DNA from: Shimia ponticola
Lineage (GTDB): Bacteria; Pseudomonadota; Alphaproteobacteria; Rhodobacterales; Rhodobacteraceae
Length of the DNA: 64,000 nt
Direction of reading: 5' to 3'
NCBI RefSeq assembly: GCF_007995215.1
Contig: NZ_VCDK01000005.1
Coordinates: 124,001 to 188,000 of the forward strand
Position 1 is the stretch's first letter. Every line of letters begins with the position of its first letter. Positions 1 to 10,342 of this stretch are shown piece after piece. The translations under genes were made by a program, and so were the position numbers. The notes under the pieces were generated by a model. It worked only from the letters and a program-made list of their open reading frames with translations, was not told the origin of the DNA and made no database searches.

Positions 1-1178
1 CACCGCTCTATTTCCTCGCCTCGCTGGGCGCGGGTGGACTGGCCGTCACCTTCTTCATGTTTCTGATGTTCTGGGTCCCGCACCCGGGCCAACCCGTCCC
101 GGTTTTCGAAGATATTCTGGCAGCGTTCACGGGCGGAACGCCCCTGATGCAAGCCGCAATTCTCGTGGCTGTGACCGGGATCGCCGGCTTTGCGTTTCTG
201 AACATCAAGCTTCTGATCTGGAACCTCGTGCGCCTGTCTGAATACCGCAAGACCCCGGCCTATCAGGCGCTAATCGGATCTAATGGCGAAACCCAGTTGC
301 TGGCCATGCCGCTGGCGCTCGCGATGACCGTGAACGCTGGTTTCATCCTTGGCCTTGTCTTTGTGCCGGGGCTGTGGAGCGTGGTCGAATACCTGTTCCC
401 ATTGGCCATGTTTGCCTTTGCCGCCATCGCCTTGATTGCCTTTCGCCGCATCGGCGCATTTCTGGGCCGCGTGTTAAGCGACGGCGGCGTCTTCGACGTC
501 ACCGCCAACAATTCCTTTGCACAGCTTCTGCCCGCCTTCGCCCTGTCCATGACCGCCGTCGGCATGTCCGCCCCGGCAGCCATGAGCACAATCCCACTGA
601 CAGTTGGAATCTCCTTGGTGCTGTCGATCATGCTGGGCACCATCGCCGCGCTCTACGCGTTGGTCGCGGCAATCATCGCAATGAACTCAATGCTGCAGCA
701 CGGCACCGCCAAAGAAAGCGCGCCGACGCTGATGGTCGTGGTTCCGATCCTGACGATCCTTGGCATCATGACCATGCGCCAGGAACATGGGCTGCACACC
801 ACCTTCGACGCCCATGGAGGCACCGCAGATACCCTATTGCTGACGACGACCATTCTGGCCGTGCAAGCCGTCTTCCTCGGCCTTGGTCTCTTGGTCCTGA
901 AACGCCAGAAATACGCCGAAGCCTATCTGACCGGCGAGGGCAACTCGCCAGGCTCTTACGCTCTTGTCTGTCCCGGCGTGGCTCTCACTGTGATGCTGCA
1001 TTTCTGGATCAATAAGGGGCTTGTCGGCGCGGGGCTCATCGCCAAGTTCGGCGTCGCCTACTGGTCGCTGACGTCGCTGGCGATTGTCGCCCAAATCTCG
1101 ATGATCGTGTTGGTCTTCCTGCTGAACAAGCGCCATTTCGGTCGCCCCGCCGGGGGGCACGCCATCCCTGCCGAATAG
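1..1178 (+). CDS. multi-pass membrane protein, 5' end cut by window (TsoY-like?)
   Basis: The frame is open from base 3, so the true start lies upstream; about 391 residues are visible, ending with TAG at 1176. The protein is almost entirely hydrophobic, with roughly ten membrane segments separated by short loops, and begins in the window with PLYFLASLGAGGLAVTFFM. That opening resembles membrane proteins named TsoY in marine alphaproteobacteria, but this is recalled family resemblance and not a demonstrated match. The role is unknown; a transporter or channel in the inner membrane is the natural inference. A strong hairpin terminator follows and the next gene converges on it. Confidence 0.7.
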   Translation, partial: PLYFLASLGAGGLAVTFFMFLMFWVPHPGQPVPVFEDILAAFTGGTPLMQAAILVAVTGIAGFAFLNIKLLIWNLVRLSEYRKTPAYQALIGSNGETQLLAMPLALAMTVNAGFILGLVFVPGLWSVVEYLFPLAMFAFAAIALIAFRRIGAFLGRVLSDGGVFDVTANNSFAQLLPAFALSMTAVGMSAPAAMSTIPLTVGISLVLSIMLGTIAALYALVAAIIAMNSMLQHGTAKESAPTLMVVVPILTILGIMTMRQEHGLHTTFDAHGGTADTLLLTTTILAVQAVFLGLGLLVLKRQKYAEAYLTGEGNSPGSYALVCPGVALTVMLHFWINKGLVGAGLIAKFGVAYWSLTSLAIVAQISMIVLVFLLNKRHFGRPAGGHAIPAE

Positions 1179-1201
1179 AGGATGCGTTGACCGTAGTCGG
1201 C

Positions 1202-1232
1202 AAAGGCCCGCGTCATTCAGCGCGGGCCTTTT
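1202..1232. terminator. bidirectional Rho-independent terminator
   Basis: An 11-bp perfect stem, AAAGGCCCGCG (1202-1212) with CGCGGGCCTTT (1221-1231), has an 8-nt loop and T/A runs on both flanks. It lies between two convergent genes and can serve both. Confidence 0.88.
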
Positions 1233-1236
1233 GATG

Positions 1237-2202
1237 TCAGAGCGGCATCGTCGGGCCAGCGTCGTCACCCGTTCCGCGAATGACATAAAGGCTGGCTTCG
1301 CCGGTCATCGACGGCGCAATTGAACGCGGTGTTTCAGGCGGAATGGCCATCGTGTCGCCGGGGTTCAGAACCGTGCTGCCACCGTCCCAAGTGACCCGCC
1401 AATGCCCACGCATGGGCATGAGGACCTCGTGCTGCGATGACGCCTCCATCGCGTCAGACCTGGACGTCCGCGTCCAGAGCTCAACTTCAAAGCCCGGACG
1501 GTCGCGAAGCATGGCGTCTGGCCCGATCACCTTGGCTGGCTGCCGGTCTGCCAAGGCCACCATGTCCCAATAGCGCGCCACGTAATTCGGCACGACATCC
1601 GCCGTGGTCGGCTCCGGCATCCGGTCCAGAACCTCTTGAGAGAGCAGAGGCATCGGGCCGACCCCGTCCGGCAGCGCTTCGCCCTTTTTCGTGTCGTAGA
1701 GACGCCCATTTTCGCCCAGCACCAGACCGTGGTCTGCCGCATCCTCGATCACCTGCGGCGCCCAAAGGACACCGCCGCCAGCATCATCCCCACCAAGGAT
1801 CGCCATGATCATTCCGTAATCGGTGCCGATATTCTCGAACCCACGGAAAATGCCAGTCGGGATGTTGAAGATATCCCCTTCTTCCAGCACCACTTCACCG
1901 GCTGTGCCCCAGCGCCCCCAGAAAAACCGCCAGCGTCCCTTGAGAACAAAGAACACCTCAGCCGTGCGGTGTGAATGCAGCGAGTTTCGGCATTTGGGCG
2001 GCTGACCTGCTGCGCCGATGTTAAAGCCCGGCGTGTCGCGGATATGGACATGCTGATCCGGACTTTCGGAGACGCCACCCCCAATAATGGTGAAGTTTTC
2101 CTTCTGGTCGGACCCCGGCGTGTGCGCGTCGATAAAGGCAGTCTTGCACGGTTTCAAATCGCCATATCGAACGATACGCGACTCCATTTCGGCGGGGGTC
2201 AT
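1237..2202 (-). CDS. bicupin domain protein
   Basis: A 321-residue protein with two cupin barrels. The first (about residues 65-140) keeps a metal-binding type motif, HSHRTAEVFFVLKGRWRFFWG, giving His, His and Glu ligands. The second (about 235-310) has a single His in SQHEVLMPMRGHWRV and a product-like PGDTMAIPPETPR loop, so it has probably lost metal binding. Gentisate-dioxygenase-like bicupins have this layout, but the substrate cannot be told. It is a single gene, downstream of rnc on the same strand with an 83-base gap that holds a 14-bp palindrome, which suggests its own promoter. Confidence 0.8.
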   Translation of the reverse strand: MTPAEMESRIVRYGDLKPCKTAFIDAHTPGSDQKENFTIIGGGVSESPDQHVHIRDTPGFNIGAAGQPPKCRNSLHSHRTAEVFFVLKGRWRFFWGRWGTAGEVVLEEGDIFNIPTGIFRGFENIGTDYGMIMAILGGDDAGGGVLWAPQVIEDAADHGLVLGENGRLYDTKKGEALPDGVGPMPLLSQEVLDRMPEPTTADVVPNYVARYWDMVALADRQPAKVIGPDAMLRDRPGFEVELWTRTSRSDAMEASSQHEVLMPMRGHWRVTWDGGSTVLNPGDTMAIPPETPRSIAPSMTGEASLYVIRGTGDDAGPTMPL

Positions 2203-2264
2203 CGGGTTCTCCTAAAGTGTTTTCCGCACCCTGCATACGTGTGCAAGAAAATGCAAGAGATGTC

Positions 2265-2278
2265 TGGACCGCAGTCCA
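2265..2278. promoter_or_regulatory. 14-bp palindrome upstream of bicupin gene (candidate operator)
   Basis: TGGAC-CGCA-GTCCA forms an inverted repeat 63 bases upstream of the bicupin start, in the short gap after rnc. Its size and spacing fit a dimeric GntR- or LysR-type site; a short transcription-attenuating hairpin after rnc is the alternative. No regulator gene is adjacent. Confidence 0.3.
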
Positions 2279-2285
2279 AATCGAC

Positions 2286-2966
2286 CTAGGCGTCTAGATT
2301 CTTCAGGAGCGTCTTGGCCGCGGTCTGTTCGGCCTGACGTTTCGATCCGGCTTTAGCCTGAGCGCTCTGACCGTTTTCGAGACGTGCTTCGATGGTGAAT
2401 TCGGGCGCGTGATCGGGACCACTGCGCGCCACCTCGACATATTTCGGAGGCGGCAATTTCCGCGCCTGCGCCCATTCCTGCAACGACGTCTTTGGGTCGC
2501 GCGCATCCTCTTCGACCGTCGTGATCCGTTTGCCCCAGAGTTTCAGGATCACCTTTTGCGCAGCAACAAATCCGGCATCCCGATAGATGGCGGCAATCAC
2601 CGCCTCCATCCCATCGCCCAGCAAGGCATCCTTGCGGCGTCCGCCTGACATCATCTCGGACCGCCCAAGTTTCAGAACCGCCCCCAGATCGACCTGCCTT
2701 GCAACATCAGCGCAGGTTTCCTTGCGCACCAAGGCATTAAAGCGGGGGGCGAGCTGCCCTTCTGAGGCGCTGTTGTCTGCATCCAGCAGCGCCTCGGCCA
2801 TCACCAGCCCCAGCACCCTGTCGCCCAGAAACTCCAACCGTTCATTGTCTGATCGGGTCGCAGACGACAAAGAGGCGTGGGTCAAAGCCGTCACAAGCAA
2901 TTCAGGCCGGGCAAAGCTATGACCCAACCTGTCCTGAAATGCCTTTAACTCTGCCGAAAGCTTCAT
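2286..2966 (-). CDS. rnc: ribonuclease III
   Basis: The 226-residue enzyme cleaves double-stranded RNA in rRNA and mRNA processing. The RNase III signature [14 protein letters not shown] is near residues 40-53 and the second acidic cluster [12 protein letters not shown] near 113-124. The C-terminal dsRNA-binding domain (about 155-224) ends in [18 protein letters not shown] chose the ATG at 2966, which overlaps the lepB stop in an ATGA, over a longer in-frame start at 2999 inside lepB. The usual acpS-lepB-rnc order is kept, but era does not follow. Confidence 0.95.
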   Translation of the reverse strand: MKLSAELKAFQDRLGHSFARPELLVTALTHASLSSATRSDNERLEFLGDRVLGLVMAEALLDADNSASEGQLAPRFNALVRKETCADVARQVDLGAVLKLGRSEMMSGGRRKDALLGDGMEAVIAAIYRDAGFVAAQKVILKLWGKRITTVEEDARDPKTSLQEWAQARKLPPPKYVEVARSGPDHAPEFTIEARLENGQSAQAKAGSKRQAEQTAAKTLLKNLDA

Positions 2967-3802
2967 TCGATCTTCTTGAAATACCGGTCCGAGCGCCACG
3001 TCCAGAAGAACAGGATCGACCGCCCTGCCGACGAGAACATGATGCGATCCGCACGTCCGACGATGTCTTCCAGCGGAACTTGACCCACACCCTGCGCGGC
3101 TTGCGGGAAGCGGCTGTCCGAAGAGTTGTCGCGGTTGTCACCCATGAAGAAGAAATGGCCGGGGCGCACGGTAAACACCGGCGTGTTGTCGACCAGTTGG
3201 TTCTGAATATCGAGGACCCGATAGGACACGCCGTTCGGCAGTGTTTCGATCTGGGCGTTCTTGATGCATTCCCCGCCCATGCCGACAGAGCCGTTTGCAC
3301 AACGCGGCGTCAATCCTTGGGGGCCCTGAGGTTCAAAGGTCTCGATGAAGGGATCGGTGTCCTGCAGATAGACAGGCTCATCATTGATATGCAGAACGCC
3401 GTCTTTCATCTGGATGCGATCACCCGGCAGACCGACAAGACGCTTGATGAAGTCGCGCCCGTTGACCGGATGGCGGAAGACGACAACGTCGCCGCGTTTG
3501 GGTTCGCTTCCGAACAGGCGTTCGTTCGATCCTTTGAACACGCCGCAGAAATCCTCGGCATCCACGTCAATGCCAAGTTGCGGGATCAGGATCGTCGGGC
3601 AGGACGCATAGCTATAGCCATAGGCCATTTTGTTGACGAACAGGAAATCGCCGATCAGCAGCGTGTCCTTCATGGACCCGGAGGGAATCCAGAACGGCTG
3701 GAAAAAGAAGGTCCGGAAAATACCCGCAATGATCAGCGCGTAAACGACCGTCTTGATCGTCTCGATGATTGGGTTTTGCTTTTTCTCGGCGGTGTCAGCC
3801 AT
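2963..3802 (-). CDS. lepB: signal peptidase I
   Basis: The 279-residue inner-membrane serine protease removes signal peptides from exported proteins. One N-terminal membrane segment (about 15-35) is followed by the catalytic serine box PSGSMKDTL, the lysine box [12 protein letters not shown] and the late box [11 protein letters not shown]. The start at 3802 (MADTAEKK) is preceded by AAGGACC at good spacing; a longer frame starting at 3844 lacks such a site. It overlaps rnc by 4 bases and follows acpS after an 84-base gap. Confidence 0.95.
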   Translation of the reverse strand: MADTAEKKQNPIIETIKTVVYALIIAGIFRTFFFQPFWIPSGSMKDTLLIGDFLFVNKMAYGYSYASCPTILIPQLGIDVDAEDFCGVFKGSNERLFGSEPKRGDVVVFRHPVNGRDFIKRLVGLPGDRIQMKDGVLHINDEPVYLQDTDPFIETFEPQGPQGLTPRCANGSVGMGGECIKNAQIETLPNGVSYRVLDIQNQLVDNTPVFTVRPGHFFFMGDNRDNSSDSRFPQAAQGVGQVPLEDIVGRADRIMFSSAGRSILFFWTWRSDRYFKKIE

Positions 3803-3886
3803 TTTTTGGTCCTTGTAGGTCCTGCTCGGTTTTGGTCGGAGCATGTCCGCACCGTGCGGGCGTACTGCGGGTTGCGTTGGATCAAG

Positions 3887-4309
3887 TCAAGTTGCGTCGG
3901 CGTGAACGGGGACAATGGGACGAGCTTCGATCACGACAAAGGCCTGCGCCCATGGGTGATCGTCTGTCAGCGTGACATGGATGATGGCTTCGTGTCCGGG
4001 TGGTGTCATCTCTTGCAGGCGCTCTTTGGCCCAGCCGGTCACCTGCATGACGGGCTGACCCGTTCGCAGGTTAGAGACTGCCATATCCTTCCAGGCGATA
4101 CCCATGCGCAGACCTGTTCCCAGCGCCTTTGAACATGCCTCTTTCGCGGCCCATCGTTTGGCATAGGTCCCGGCAATGTCGGCGCGGCGTTCGGCCTTTC
4201 GCTGTTCCGTCTCTGTGAATACCCGGTTGCGAAAGCGGTCTCCAAAGCGATCCAGCGTGCCTTGGATGCGCTCGATATTCGCGAGGTCTGTGCCGATGCC
4301 TAGGATCAT
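3887..4309 (-). CDS. acpS: holo-[acyl-carrier-protein] synthase
   Basis: The 140-residue protein transfers 4'-phosphopantetheine from CoA to apo-ACP for fatty acid synthesis. The N-terminal [12 protein letters not shown] carries the metal-binding Asp, and [16 protein letters not shown] is the second AcpS signature with the Glu-Lys pair. The start ATG at 4309 gives MILGIGTD, as usual in the family. It lies 10 bases after the membrane hydrolase gene and upstream of lepB. In many relatives pdxJ is the immediate upstream neighbour; here two extra genes separate them. Confidence 0.95.
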   Translation of the reverse strand: MILGIGTDLANIERIQGTLDRFGDRFRNRVFTETEQRKAERRADIAGTYAKRWAAKEACSKALGTGLRMGIAWKDMAVSNLRTGQPVMQVTGWAKERLQEMTPPGHEAIIHVTLTDDHPWAQAFVVIEARPIVPVHADAT

Positions 4310-4319
4310 GGATACCGTC

Positions 4320-5801
4320 CTATGCCGCGCCGGAGGCGCTGAACAGGGGGAAGGTCACCCCAAGCGCCCATGCAAGGATCACGCCCAAGCCGATGCCCGC
4401 CGCAACCGGTCCCGAATTCTCTGCTGTCCAACGGCCAAGCGGCCCGAATATCGCAAAGAATAGCAGGATGATCGGCGCAATGAGAACGAGGAAGAACAGC
4501 CGTTCAAAATCCAACGCGACTGCGATCATCAAAGACGCCACAAAGCTCACTCGTAAAAGTGCCCTTTGCCACCAAGGCCGAGCTTGTGTCAAAATCGCGT
4601 CGCCCAGCGCAAAGGGCAGCGCGCCGAAAAGCAAAACACCAACGATCAGGACCCGTGGACCAGCAGGCCAGAAATTCGCACCATAGCGGTGCAACGCAAA
4701 GCCAAAGACTGCGATGCCCCACACCGCAAGGATAAGCGCCGCGAGGGGGCGTATCGCGCCCGGACGCGCGCCAAACCACAACAACAGACCGACAGTTAAA
4801 ATGCCATACAGCGCGAGATGAACCAGTAGGTAGTCGGCAACCAATACAGGCAGCGCCTGAATATCAATCAACACCGATATGGCCGGGGCCAGTAACGCTG
4901 GCACCGCCACACAGGCCGCAAATTGCCATGGGCGAAGCGTGACCGGATTCGAGGCTTGCCCAACGGGCAATCGAACGACCTGACGTCCGATCAACACCAA
5001 TGCGGCCAGCAACACCAGAAGCCATGGCCCAATCAGGATTGGCGGCACCGTATTGTCACGCTCATAAAAGGCGTTCATCCAATCCAGCGCACGAACCTGT
5101 GCGGTCTGGCTATAGAGGATCCCCACATGTTCGACACCCGGCGCGACAATGGCCTGACGCCTTACACTCTGGGCGTCGATCAACTGACTTTCCCCGGCGG
5201 AGGGGTCGATCATTTGCACGGCATCCACGCCAAAGTCGCGCAGGCGCGCTTCCCATTCACCTGCGATCAGAAGCAGGTTTTCCGGTTCCGTAGCCGTCAC
5301 AGCGCCAGAGAACGCCGAGAGCGCCACGATGGGGCCTTGGGGCTGATCGGCCTCAAGAGCGGCACGGATCAGGACGTCAGTCGCCATAGAGTGCCCAAGC
5401 TGACCTATAGGTTGCCCGCTTGTGTCAGTCGCCGCAGCCCAACGCAGCACGGAAAGGGTCTGATTGACGAGCCGACGGGTCGTGCCATCAACGGACGTGA
5501 CATCCCCGGACATTGGCACCTGATGGGTTCCGTGCCCTTCGTAATCGAAAGCGACGACCCGATACCCAGCCTGAGCAAGATGCAGGGAATAGGCCGACAT
5601 GATCTGACGCGAGCCTGCGAAGCCATGTGAAATCACAAGCGTCGGTCCAAGCGATTGGTCCGGTTCGTAAACGGTGACGGGTGTAGCGCCGACCATGGCG
5701 TCGGTGATCAACAGACCGCTACGCGCGGATTCCAGTTGCCAGACCGCAATAACCGCCAACACGGCGGCAAGGACAGGAAGGGCTTTGTTCAAATATGTCA
5801 C
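4320..5801 (-). CDS. alpha/beta hydrolase fused to a multi-pass membrane domain
   Basis: The 493 residues form two parts. An N-terminal membrane anchor (about 5-22) leads into an alpha/beta hydrolase fold with HGFAGSR (59-65, oxyanion region), nucleophile elbow GHSMAT with Ser138, and a probable catalytic His225 in VEHVGILYS. From about residue 254 on there are seven or so membrane segments with no recognisable family. A lipid- or cell-envelope-directed hydrolase is a reasonable inference; the substrate is unknown. The start is GTG at 5801, with no strong ribosome site. It sits between acpS and the secreted-protein/pdxJ pair. Confidence 0.8.
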   Translation of the reverse strand: MTYLNKALPVLAAVLAVIAVWQLESARSGLLITDAMVGATPVTVYEPDQSLGPTLVISHGFAGSRQIMSAYSLHLAQAGYRVVAFDYEGHGTHQVPMSGDVTSVDGTTRRLVNQTLSVLRWAAATDTSGQPIGQLGHSMATDVLIRAALEADQPQGPIVALSAFSGAVTATEPENLLLIAGEWEARLRDFGVDAVQMIDPSAGESQLIDAQSVRRQAIVAPGVEHVGILYSQTAQVRALDWMNAFYERDNTVPPILIGPWLLVLLAALVLIGRQVVRLPVGQASNPVTLRPWQFAACVAVPALLAPAISVLIDIQALPVLVADYLLVHLALYGILTVGLLLWFGARPGAIRPLAALILAVWGIAVFGFALHRYGANFWPAGPRVLIVGVLLFGALPFALGDAILTQARPWWQRALLRVSFVASLMIAVALDFERLFFLVLIAPIILLFFAIFGPLGRWTAENSGPVAAGIGLGVILAWALGVTFPLFSASGAA

Positions 5802-5819
5802 TGATGGTTCAGAGGATCG

Positions 5820-6296
5820 TCACTGAAACACGACGGCCTCGATCACACCAGTGGACTGGTTGATCGTCACATCCAAAATCGCCGGTGCAAAATCGGCAAG
5901 ATCATCGCGATAAATCTGAGCATCAAAGCTAAGCGTTAGGCCACGCAACGGATCATAATCCGCAATGTGGTCTTCAAAGAGCATACCCGCGAATCCAATA
6001 CTGCCGTCATAGGACACCACATTGCATTGCCGTGAGCCCAGTTCATCGCGCGGTGGCGAGAGAACAAGTAGGTGAAGCGCACCTGCGCCGGGCTCGATTG
6101 TATCCAACAAGGCCACGCGCACGTCCCCATTGGCGTATGTCCGCGAAAACATGTCCCAAGGTTCGACAATCGCCTGCGCCGAAGCACGCCAATCGCATGG
6201 CGCAATGGACTGGGCTGCACCCGTCGTCGGCAGTGCAGCACACAGTGAGAAAGCGCATGTCGCCAGAACTGCTGGCGTAAAGACACCGCGCATCAT
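5820..6296 (-). CDS. secreted protein of unknown function
   Basis: A 158-residue protein with a clear Sec signal peptide (residues 1 to about 28, hydrophobic core and AAQS cleavage site), so it is exported to the periplasm or beyond. The mature part is acidic, has two cysteines (C34 in APCDW and one in SRQCNVV) that could form a disulfide, and ends in [11 protein letters not shown] recognise no domain. It overlaps pdxJ by 4 bases and is 18 bases from the membrane hydrolase gene, so it is co-transcribed with them. Confidence 0.7.
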   Translation of the reverse strand: MMRGVFTPAVLATCAFSLCAALPTTGAAQSIAPCDWRASAQAIVEPWDMFSRTYANGDVRVALLDTIEPGAGALHLLVLSPPRDELGSRQCNVVSYDGSIGFAGMLFEDHIADYDPLRGLTLSFDAQIYRDDLADFAPAILDVTINQSTGVIEAVVFQ

Positions 6297-7042
6297 GACC
6301 GGGCCTCGTCCATCATCTGCCGCATCTTGTGAATGGCGGGTTCGAGACCGAGGAATATCGACTCTCCGATCAGGAAATGCCCGATGTTCAACTCGCGCAC
6401 CTGCGGCAGAGCCGCAATGGGAGTGACGGTGTCATAGGACAGGCCATGCCCGGCATGCACTTCGAGGCCAAGGTCATCGGCGAATGCCGCCATCTCGGTC
6501 ATGGCCTTGAGTTCTTTCTCGGCCGTTTCAGCGTCGCCATCGGTCACGGCATCGCAATAGGCCCCGGTGTGCAGTTCAATCACCTCGGCCCCGATGCGAT
6601 GCGCCGCCTCGATCTGACGTTGATCAGCGGCGATAAAGATAGACACCCGACACCCGGCGTCCCGCAGAGGCGCAATGTAATGGGCCAAGCGGTTCTCTTC
6701 GCGCGCGACTTCCAGACCACCTTCGGTCGTGCGCTCTTCGCGCTTTTCGGGGACGATGCACACTGCATGCGGTTTATGGCGCAGCGCGATCTGCTGCATC
6801 TCTTCTGTAGCGGCCATTTCAAAGTTCAACGGAACGGTTAGGACCTCCATCAGCCCGTCGATGTCGGCGTCGCTGATATGACGCCTGTCTTCGCGCAGGT
6901 GAGCCGTGATTCCATCGGCCCCGGCTTCTTCGGCAATCTTGGCGGCTCGCAACGGGTCTGGATAGGCGCCACCGCGCGCATTTCGAACGGTCGCCACGTG
7001 GTCAATGTTCACGCCCAGACGCAGTTTGCTCGTCTCATTCAT
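6293..7042 (-). CDS. pdxJ: pyridoxine 5'-phosphate synthase
   Basis: The 249-residue TIM-barrel enzyme condenses 3-amino-2-oxopropyl phosphate with 1-deoxyxylulose 5-phosphate to make pyridoxine phosphate (vitamin B6, DXP-dependent route). [17 protein letters not shown] at the N-terminus, [16 protein letters not shown], and [11 protein letters not shown] near residue 195 are PdxJ hallmarks. The gene overlaps its neighbours by 4 bases on both sides, so it belongs to a DUF2062-pdxJ-secreted protein-hydrolase-acpS-lepB-rnc transcription unit. Confidence 0.96.
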   Translation of the reverse strand: MNETSKLRLGVNIDHVATVRNARGGAYPDPLRAAKIAEEAGADGITAHLREDRRHISDADIDGLMEVLTVPLNFEMAATEEMQQIALRHKPHAVCIVPEKREERTTEGGLEVAREENRLAHYIAPLRDAGCRVSIFIAADQRQIEAAHRIGAEVIELHTGAYCDAVTDGDAETAEKELKAMTEMAAFADDLGLEVHAGHGLSYDTVTPIAALPQVRELNIGHFLIGESIFLGLEPAIHKMRQMMDEARS

Positions 7043-7695
7043 CGCTCGCTCCCAGTGTCTTCGGGCGGGCGGAGCGCCTTGGCCCGGATTTCGGCAAGTT
7101 TCGCCGCAAGTTGGCCCTTACGCCGGTTCTGATAAGCGCGGATGATGGGCACCGAGCCATAATAGCCGATGGAACCCAAGATCACGCCAGGGATCAGACC
7201 GCCGATCAAGTACGGCAGGAAAATCTCGATATAGAACGGATAGAGCCATTCCCAATTGGCTTTTGCGGGCGTGAAGGCTGCGACCCCATTATTCCAAAGC
7301 GAAGAGCCCGCTTCGGCAAAGCGTTCAAGGAATTGCCGCGCCAGCCCGCGCTCGGGCTTGATACCCATCAGCCAGTATCCGACGCGCAGGGAAATCGTGC
7401 CGAAAATCGGCAAGGTCATGAAATTCGAGATGAACGTCGCGAGCACGGCGGCGAGCACGTTGCCCCGCAAGACCCATGCCAAGAGCCCGCCAAACACAAA
7501 GTGGACACCGATGAACGGGGTGAACGACACCGCAAAACCGGCCCAGATACCCCGCGCAATCCGTTCGGGTGGGTCCGGCAATCGGCGCACGCGATGCTTG
7601 ATATATTCAATCGCACGTAACCAGCCGCCCTTGGGCCAAACCATGCTGCGCACAAGCTGACCTAAACTGCGTCTATCACGGCGTCTAAAGACCAA
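7039..7695 (-). CDS. DUF2062 membrane protein
   Basis: A 218-residue protein with a basic N-terminal tail and about three membrane segments; [20 protein letters not shown] and NFMTLPIFG are typical of the DUF2062 family, whose role is not established. The start is a TTG at 7695 preceded by AAAGGGG at 9 bases; no ATG lies near. It overlaps pdxJ by 4 bases. The RelA/SpoT gene lies 52 bases upstream on the same strand. Confidence 0.85.
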   Translation of the reverse strand: MVFRRRDRRSLGQLVRSMVWPKGGWLRAIEYIKHRVRRLPDPPERIARGIWAGFAVSFTPFIGVHFVFGGLLAWVLRGNVLAAVLATFISNFMTLPIFGTISLRVGYWLMGIKPERGLARQFLERFAEAGSSLWNNGVAAFTPAKANWEWLYPFYIEIFLPYLIGGLIPGVILGSIGYYGSVPIIRAYQNRRKGQLAAKLAEIRAKALRPPEDTGSER

Positions 7696-7747
7696 GAGGG
7701 TCCCCTTTAATTCTTACCCGGCTCGGAACGAGCGCATGCGGACCAAG

Positions 7748-9889
7748 TCAGACGGCGGCGCCTGTCTCGGCTGCCAACCGCGACGGATCACGATGACGAC
7801 CGACCTCGGCCACGTTGCTATCGGCCTCCAGCACGGTCATGACCGCAAGAAAGTGTTCAAGGTCACGTAGGTCGATATCCAAGATAAGGCGATAGAAATC
7901 AGGCTTTCTGTCGACAAATCTTAAATCCGAGATATTGGCACTTTGTTCCCCGATCAATGTGCAAATCCGCCCCAAGACACCGGCATCGTTCGAGATGGTC
8001 ACGTCGACTGACACGGTGTTGTTCAAAGGGTGGCGACCTTCCTGCCAATGCAGATCGACCCAGCGATGCGGCTGGTCTTCGTAAAGGGCAAGATTCTCGC
8101 AATCGATGGCATGCACGACCACGCCGCGGCCTTTGTCGGTGATCCCGACAATACGTTCCCCCGGCACCGGTTGGCAGCACGGGGCGCGTTGAGCGCTCTG
8201 ATTGGCCTCGACGCCTATCACGGCGCGACGCGGCTCGACCTCTTTGCCTTCGGTTGGGCTGAGGTCTGGATAGACGCTGGCGACGACGTCACGCGCAAGA
8301 AGGTCACTGCTTCCAACACGGGCGAGGATCTCGTCAGCATCGGCGGCGCCCAAATTGGTGGCGGCCATTCTAAGTGCCTTGTTGGTCGCTTGCTTGTCGA
8401 TCGCATCAAATGCCGTGCGCACCAATTCGCGGCCCAGCTTGATAAAGCGTTCCCGATCTTCTTCTCGCAAGGAACGCCGGATCGCAGCCTTGGCGCGTCC
8501 AGTGGCCGCGATATCGACCCAGGTCACCTGCGGACGTTGCCCTTCGGCGGTGATGACTTCGACCGATTGCCCGTTCTTTAGCCGTGTCCAAAGCGGCACG
8601 CGAATACCGTCCACCTTGGCCGAAACCGTCTGATTGCCGATGCGCGTATGCACAGCATAGGCGAAATCAAGTGGCGTCGCCCCACGGGGAAGCTTGATCA
8701 CATCACCCTTCGGCGTGAAGCAGAAAACCTGGTCCTGATACATCTCGAGCTTGACCGCTTCGAGGAAATCCTCGTGATCGCCTTCATCCTGAAAGCGCTC
8801 GGTCAGTTGGCTCATCCACTCAAACGGATCGACGGCGAACGGGTTTTCGACGCGTTCGCCATCCCGGTAAGACCACGTCGCGGCAACACCTGTCTCAGCC
8901 ACCTCGTGCATTGCACGCGTTCTGATCTGAACCTCGACGCGGCGTGCGTTGCGACCGGAGACAGTCGTGTGAAGTGACCGGTACCCGTTCGACTTGGGCT
9001 GACTGATATAATCCTTGAAACGGCCGGGGACGGCCCGCCACCGCTGATGGATGGCGCCCAACGCACGGTAGCATTCACCTTCGTCCTTGGTGATGACCCG
9101 GAACCCGTAGATGTCAGACAGCCGTGAAAAGCTCAGCTGCTTGGTCTGCATCTTGCGCCAGATCGAATAGGGCTTTTTCGCACGGCCATGGACCTCGGCT
9201 TCGATCCCGAGCTTTTTCATTTCGAGTTCGATATCACCGACGATGCGCTCCATCACATCACCGGTTTCCTTTTGCAGCGAAACAAAGCGCCGGATGACAG
9301 ATGTGCGCGCTTCGGGGTTCAGGACGTGAAACGCCATGTCCTCAAGCTCTTCGCGGATGGACTGCATCCCCATGCGCCCGGCCAGAGGCGCGAAGATGTC
9401 CATCGTCTCGCGGCTTTTCTGCACCTGCTTTTCAGGCTTCATGGCCTTGATCGTCCGCATGTTGTGCAGACGGTCAGCCAGCTTAACCAGCACGACGCGA
9501 ATATCGCGTGACGTGGCCATAAACAGTTTGCGAAAGTTTTCGGCCTGCTTGGTTTCAGAGGACGATAGTTGAAGCTGCGTCAGCTTGGTGACACCATCCA
9601 CCAATTCGGCGATCTCGGTTCCGAATTCCTCGGCCACCCGAGCATAGGACGCCCGCGTATCTTCGACTGTGTCGTGCAAGAGCGCCGTGACAATGGTCGC
9701 GTCGTCCAGCCTCTGATCGGCAAGGAGCATCGCGACAGCAATCGGATGGGTGAAATAGGGTTCGCCCGAATGCCGGAACTGCCCGTCATGCATCTCTTTG
9801 CCGAAGTCATACGCTCGGGCAATCAGGTCTGCATCAGTGTGGGGGTTGTACGCGCGAATGCGTCCGATCAGGTCATCGGCTGGCTGCAT
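7748..9889 (-). CDS. rsh: bifunctional (p)ppGpp synthase/hydrolase, RelA/SpoT family
   Basis: The 713-residue stringent-response enzyme makes and degrades (p)ppGpp. The N-terminal HD hydrolase domain shows HSGEPYFTHPIAVA and ALLHDTVEDT (intact HD pair), so hydrolysis is likely active. The synthetase domain follows (about 235-350, SDIYGFRVIT and KSNGYRSLHT). Then come the TGS domain (about 390-450, VFCFTPKGDVIKLPRGATP), a Zn-finger/helical region with CCQPVPGE, and a C-terminal ACT domain (about 635-705). As in most alphaproteobacteria it appears to be the long bifunctional Rsh. It lies 17 bases after rpoZ. Confidence 0.95.
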   Translation of the reverse strand: MQPADDLIGRIRAYNPHTDADLIARAYDFGKEMHDGQFRHSGEPYFTHPIAVAMLLADQRLDDATIVTALLHDTVEDTRASYARVAEEFGTEIAELVDGVTKLTQLQLSSSETKQAENFRKLFMATSRDIRVVLVKLADRLHNMRTIKAMKPEKQVQKSRETMDIFAPLAGRMGMQSIREELEDMAFHVLNPEARTSVIRRFVSLQKETGDVMERIVGDIELEMKKLGIEAEVHGRAKKPYSIWRKMQTKQLSFSRLSDIYGFRVITKDEGECYRALGAIHQRWRAVPGRFKDYISQPKSNGYRSLHTTVSGRNARRVEVQIRTRAMHEVAETGVAATWSYRDGERVENPFAVDPFEWMSQLTERFQDEGDHEDFLEAVKLEMYQDQVFCFTPKGDVIKLPRGATPLDFAYAVHTRIGNQTVSAKVDGIRVPLWTRLKNGQSVEVITAEGQRPQVTWVDIAATGRAKAAIRRSLREEDRERFIKLGRELVRTAFDAIDKQATNKALRMAATNLGAADADEILARVGSSDLLARDVVASVYPDLSPTEGKEVEPRRAVIGVEANQSAQRAPCCQPVPGERIVGITDKGRGVVVHAIDCENLALYEDQPHRWVDLHWQEGRHPLNNTVSVDVTISNDAGVLGRICTLIGEQSANISDLRFVDRKPDFYRLILDIDLRDLEHFLAVMTVLEADSNVAEVGRHRDPSRLAAETGAAV

Positions 9890-9906
9890 TCGCGACCGTC
9901 CATTCG

Positions 9907-10260
9907 TTACTTCTGTTGCTGCGCTTCCATCAGCGCGCGCAACAGTTTTTCGTCGTTCAGATCGTCATCTGCGGGTTTGTCGTTTTCGACGCCCATCAGA
10001 AGTGATGCGTTGTCGTCTTCTGGTTCGTCGACTTCGATCTGGGTCTGGTTCGACTCGATCAGGCGCTCACGCAATTCTTCCGCGCTTTGCGTCTCATCCG
10101 CGATCTCACGCAGGCTGACGACTGGGTTCTTGTCGTTGTCGCGATCCACAGTGATCGGGGCACCAGAAGAAATCTCGCGGGCGCGGTGCGCCGCCAGCAT
10201 CACAAGCTCGAAGCGGTTGGGAACCTTGTCAACGCAATCTTCTACCGTCACGCGTGCCAT
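9907..10260 (-). CDS. rpoZ: DNA-directed RNA polymerase omega subunit
   Basis: The 117-residue omega subunit helps assemble and stabilise RNA polymerase and contributes to ppGpp response in many proteobacteria. [30 protein letters not shown] is split here as [13 protein letters not shown] and [16 protein letters not shown], both diagnostic. The C-terminal half is acidic and low in complexity, typical of alphaproteobacterial omega. It is directly upstream of the Rsh gene, the conserved rpoZ-spoT arrangement. Confidence 0.95.
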   Translation of the reverse strand: MARVTVEDCVDKVPNRFELVMLAAHRAREISSGAPITVDRDNDKNPVVSLREIADETQSAEELRERLIESNQTQIEVDEPEDDNASLLMGVENDKPADDDLNDEKLLRALMEAQQQK

Positions 10261-10342
10261 GTCGAAATCTCTCCGGGGGATAAAACGAGCGCTGTACTTA
10301 TGCCCATAGACCTAAATTGGCAAGCCTGATTCGCTTCGCGGC

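Noticed and set aside
2939-4132. Long plus-strand open frame opposite lepB and acpS
   Set aside because: It is the antisense shadow of two conserved genes with full motifs; its translation has no family-like features.
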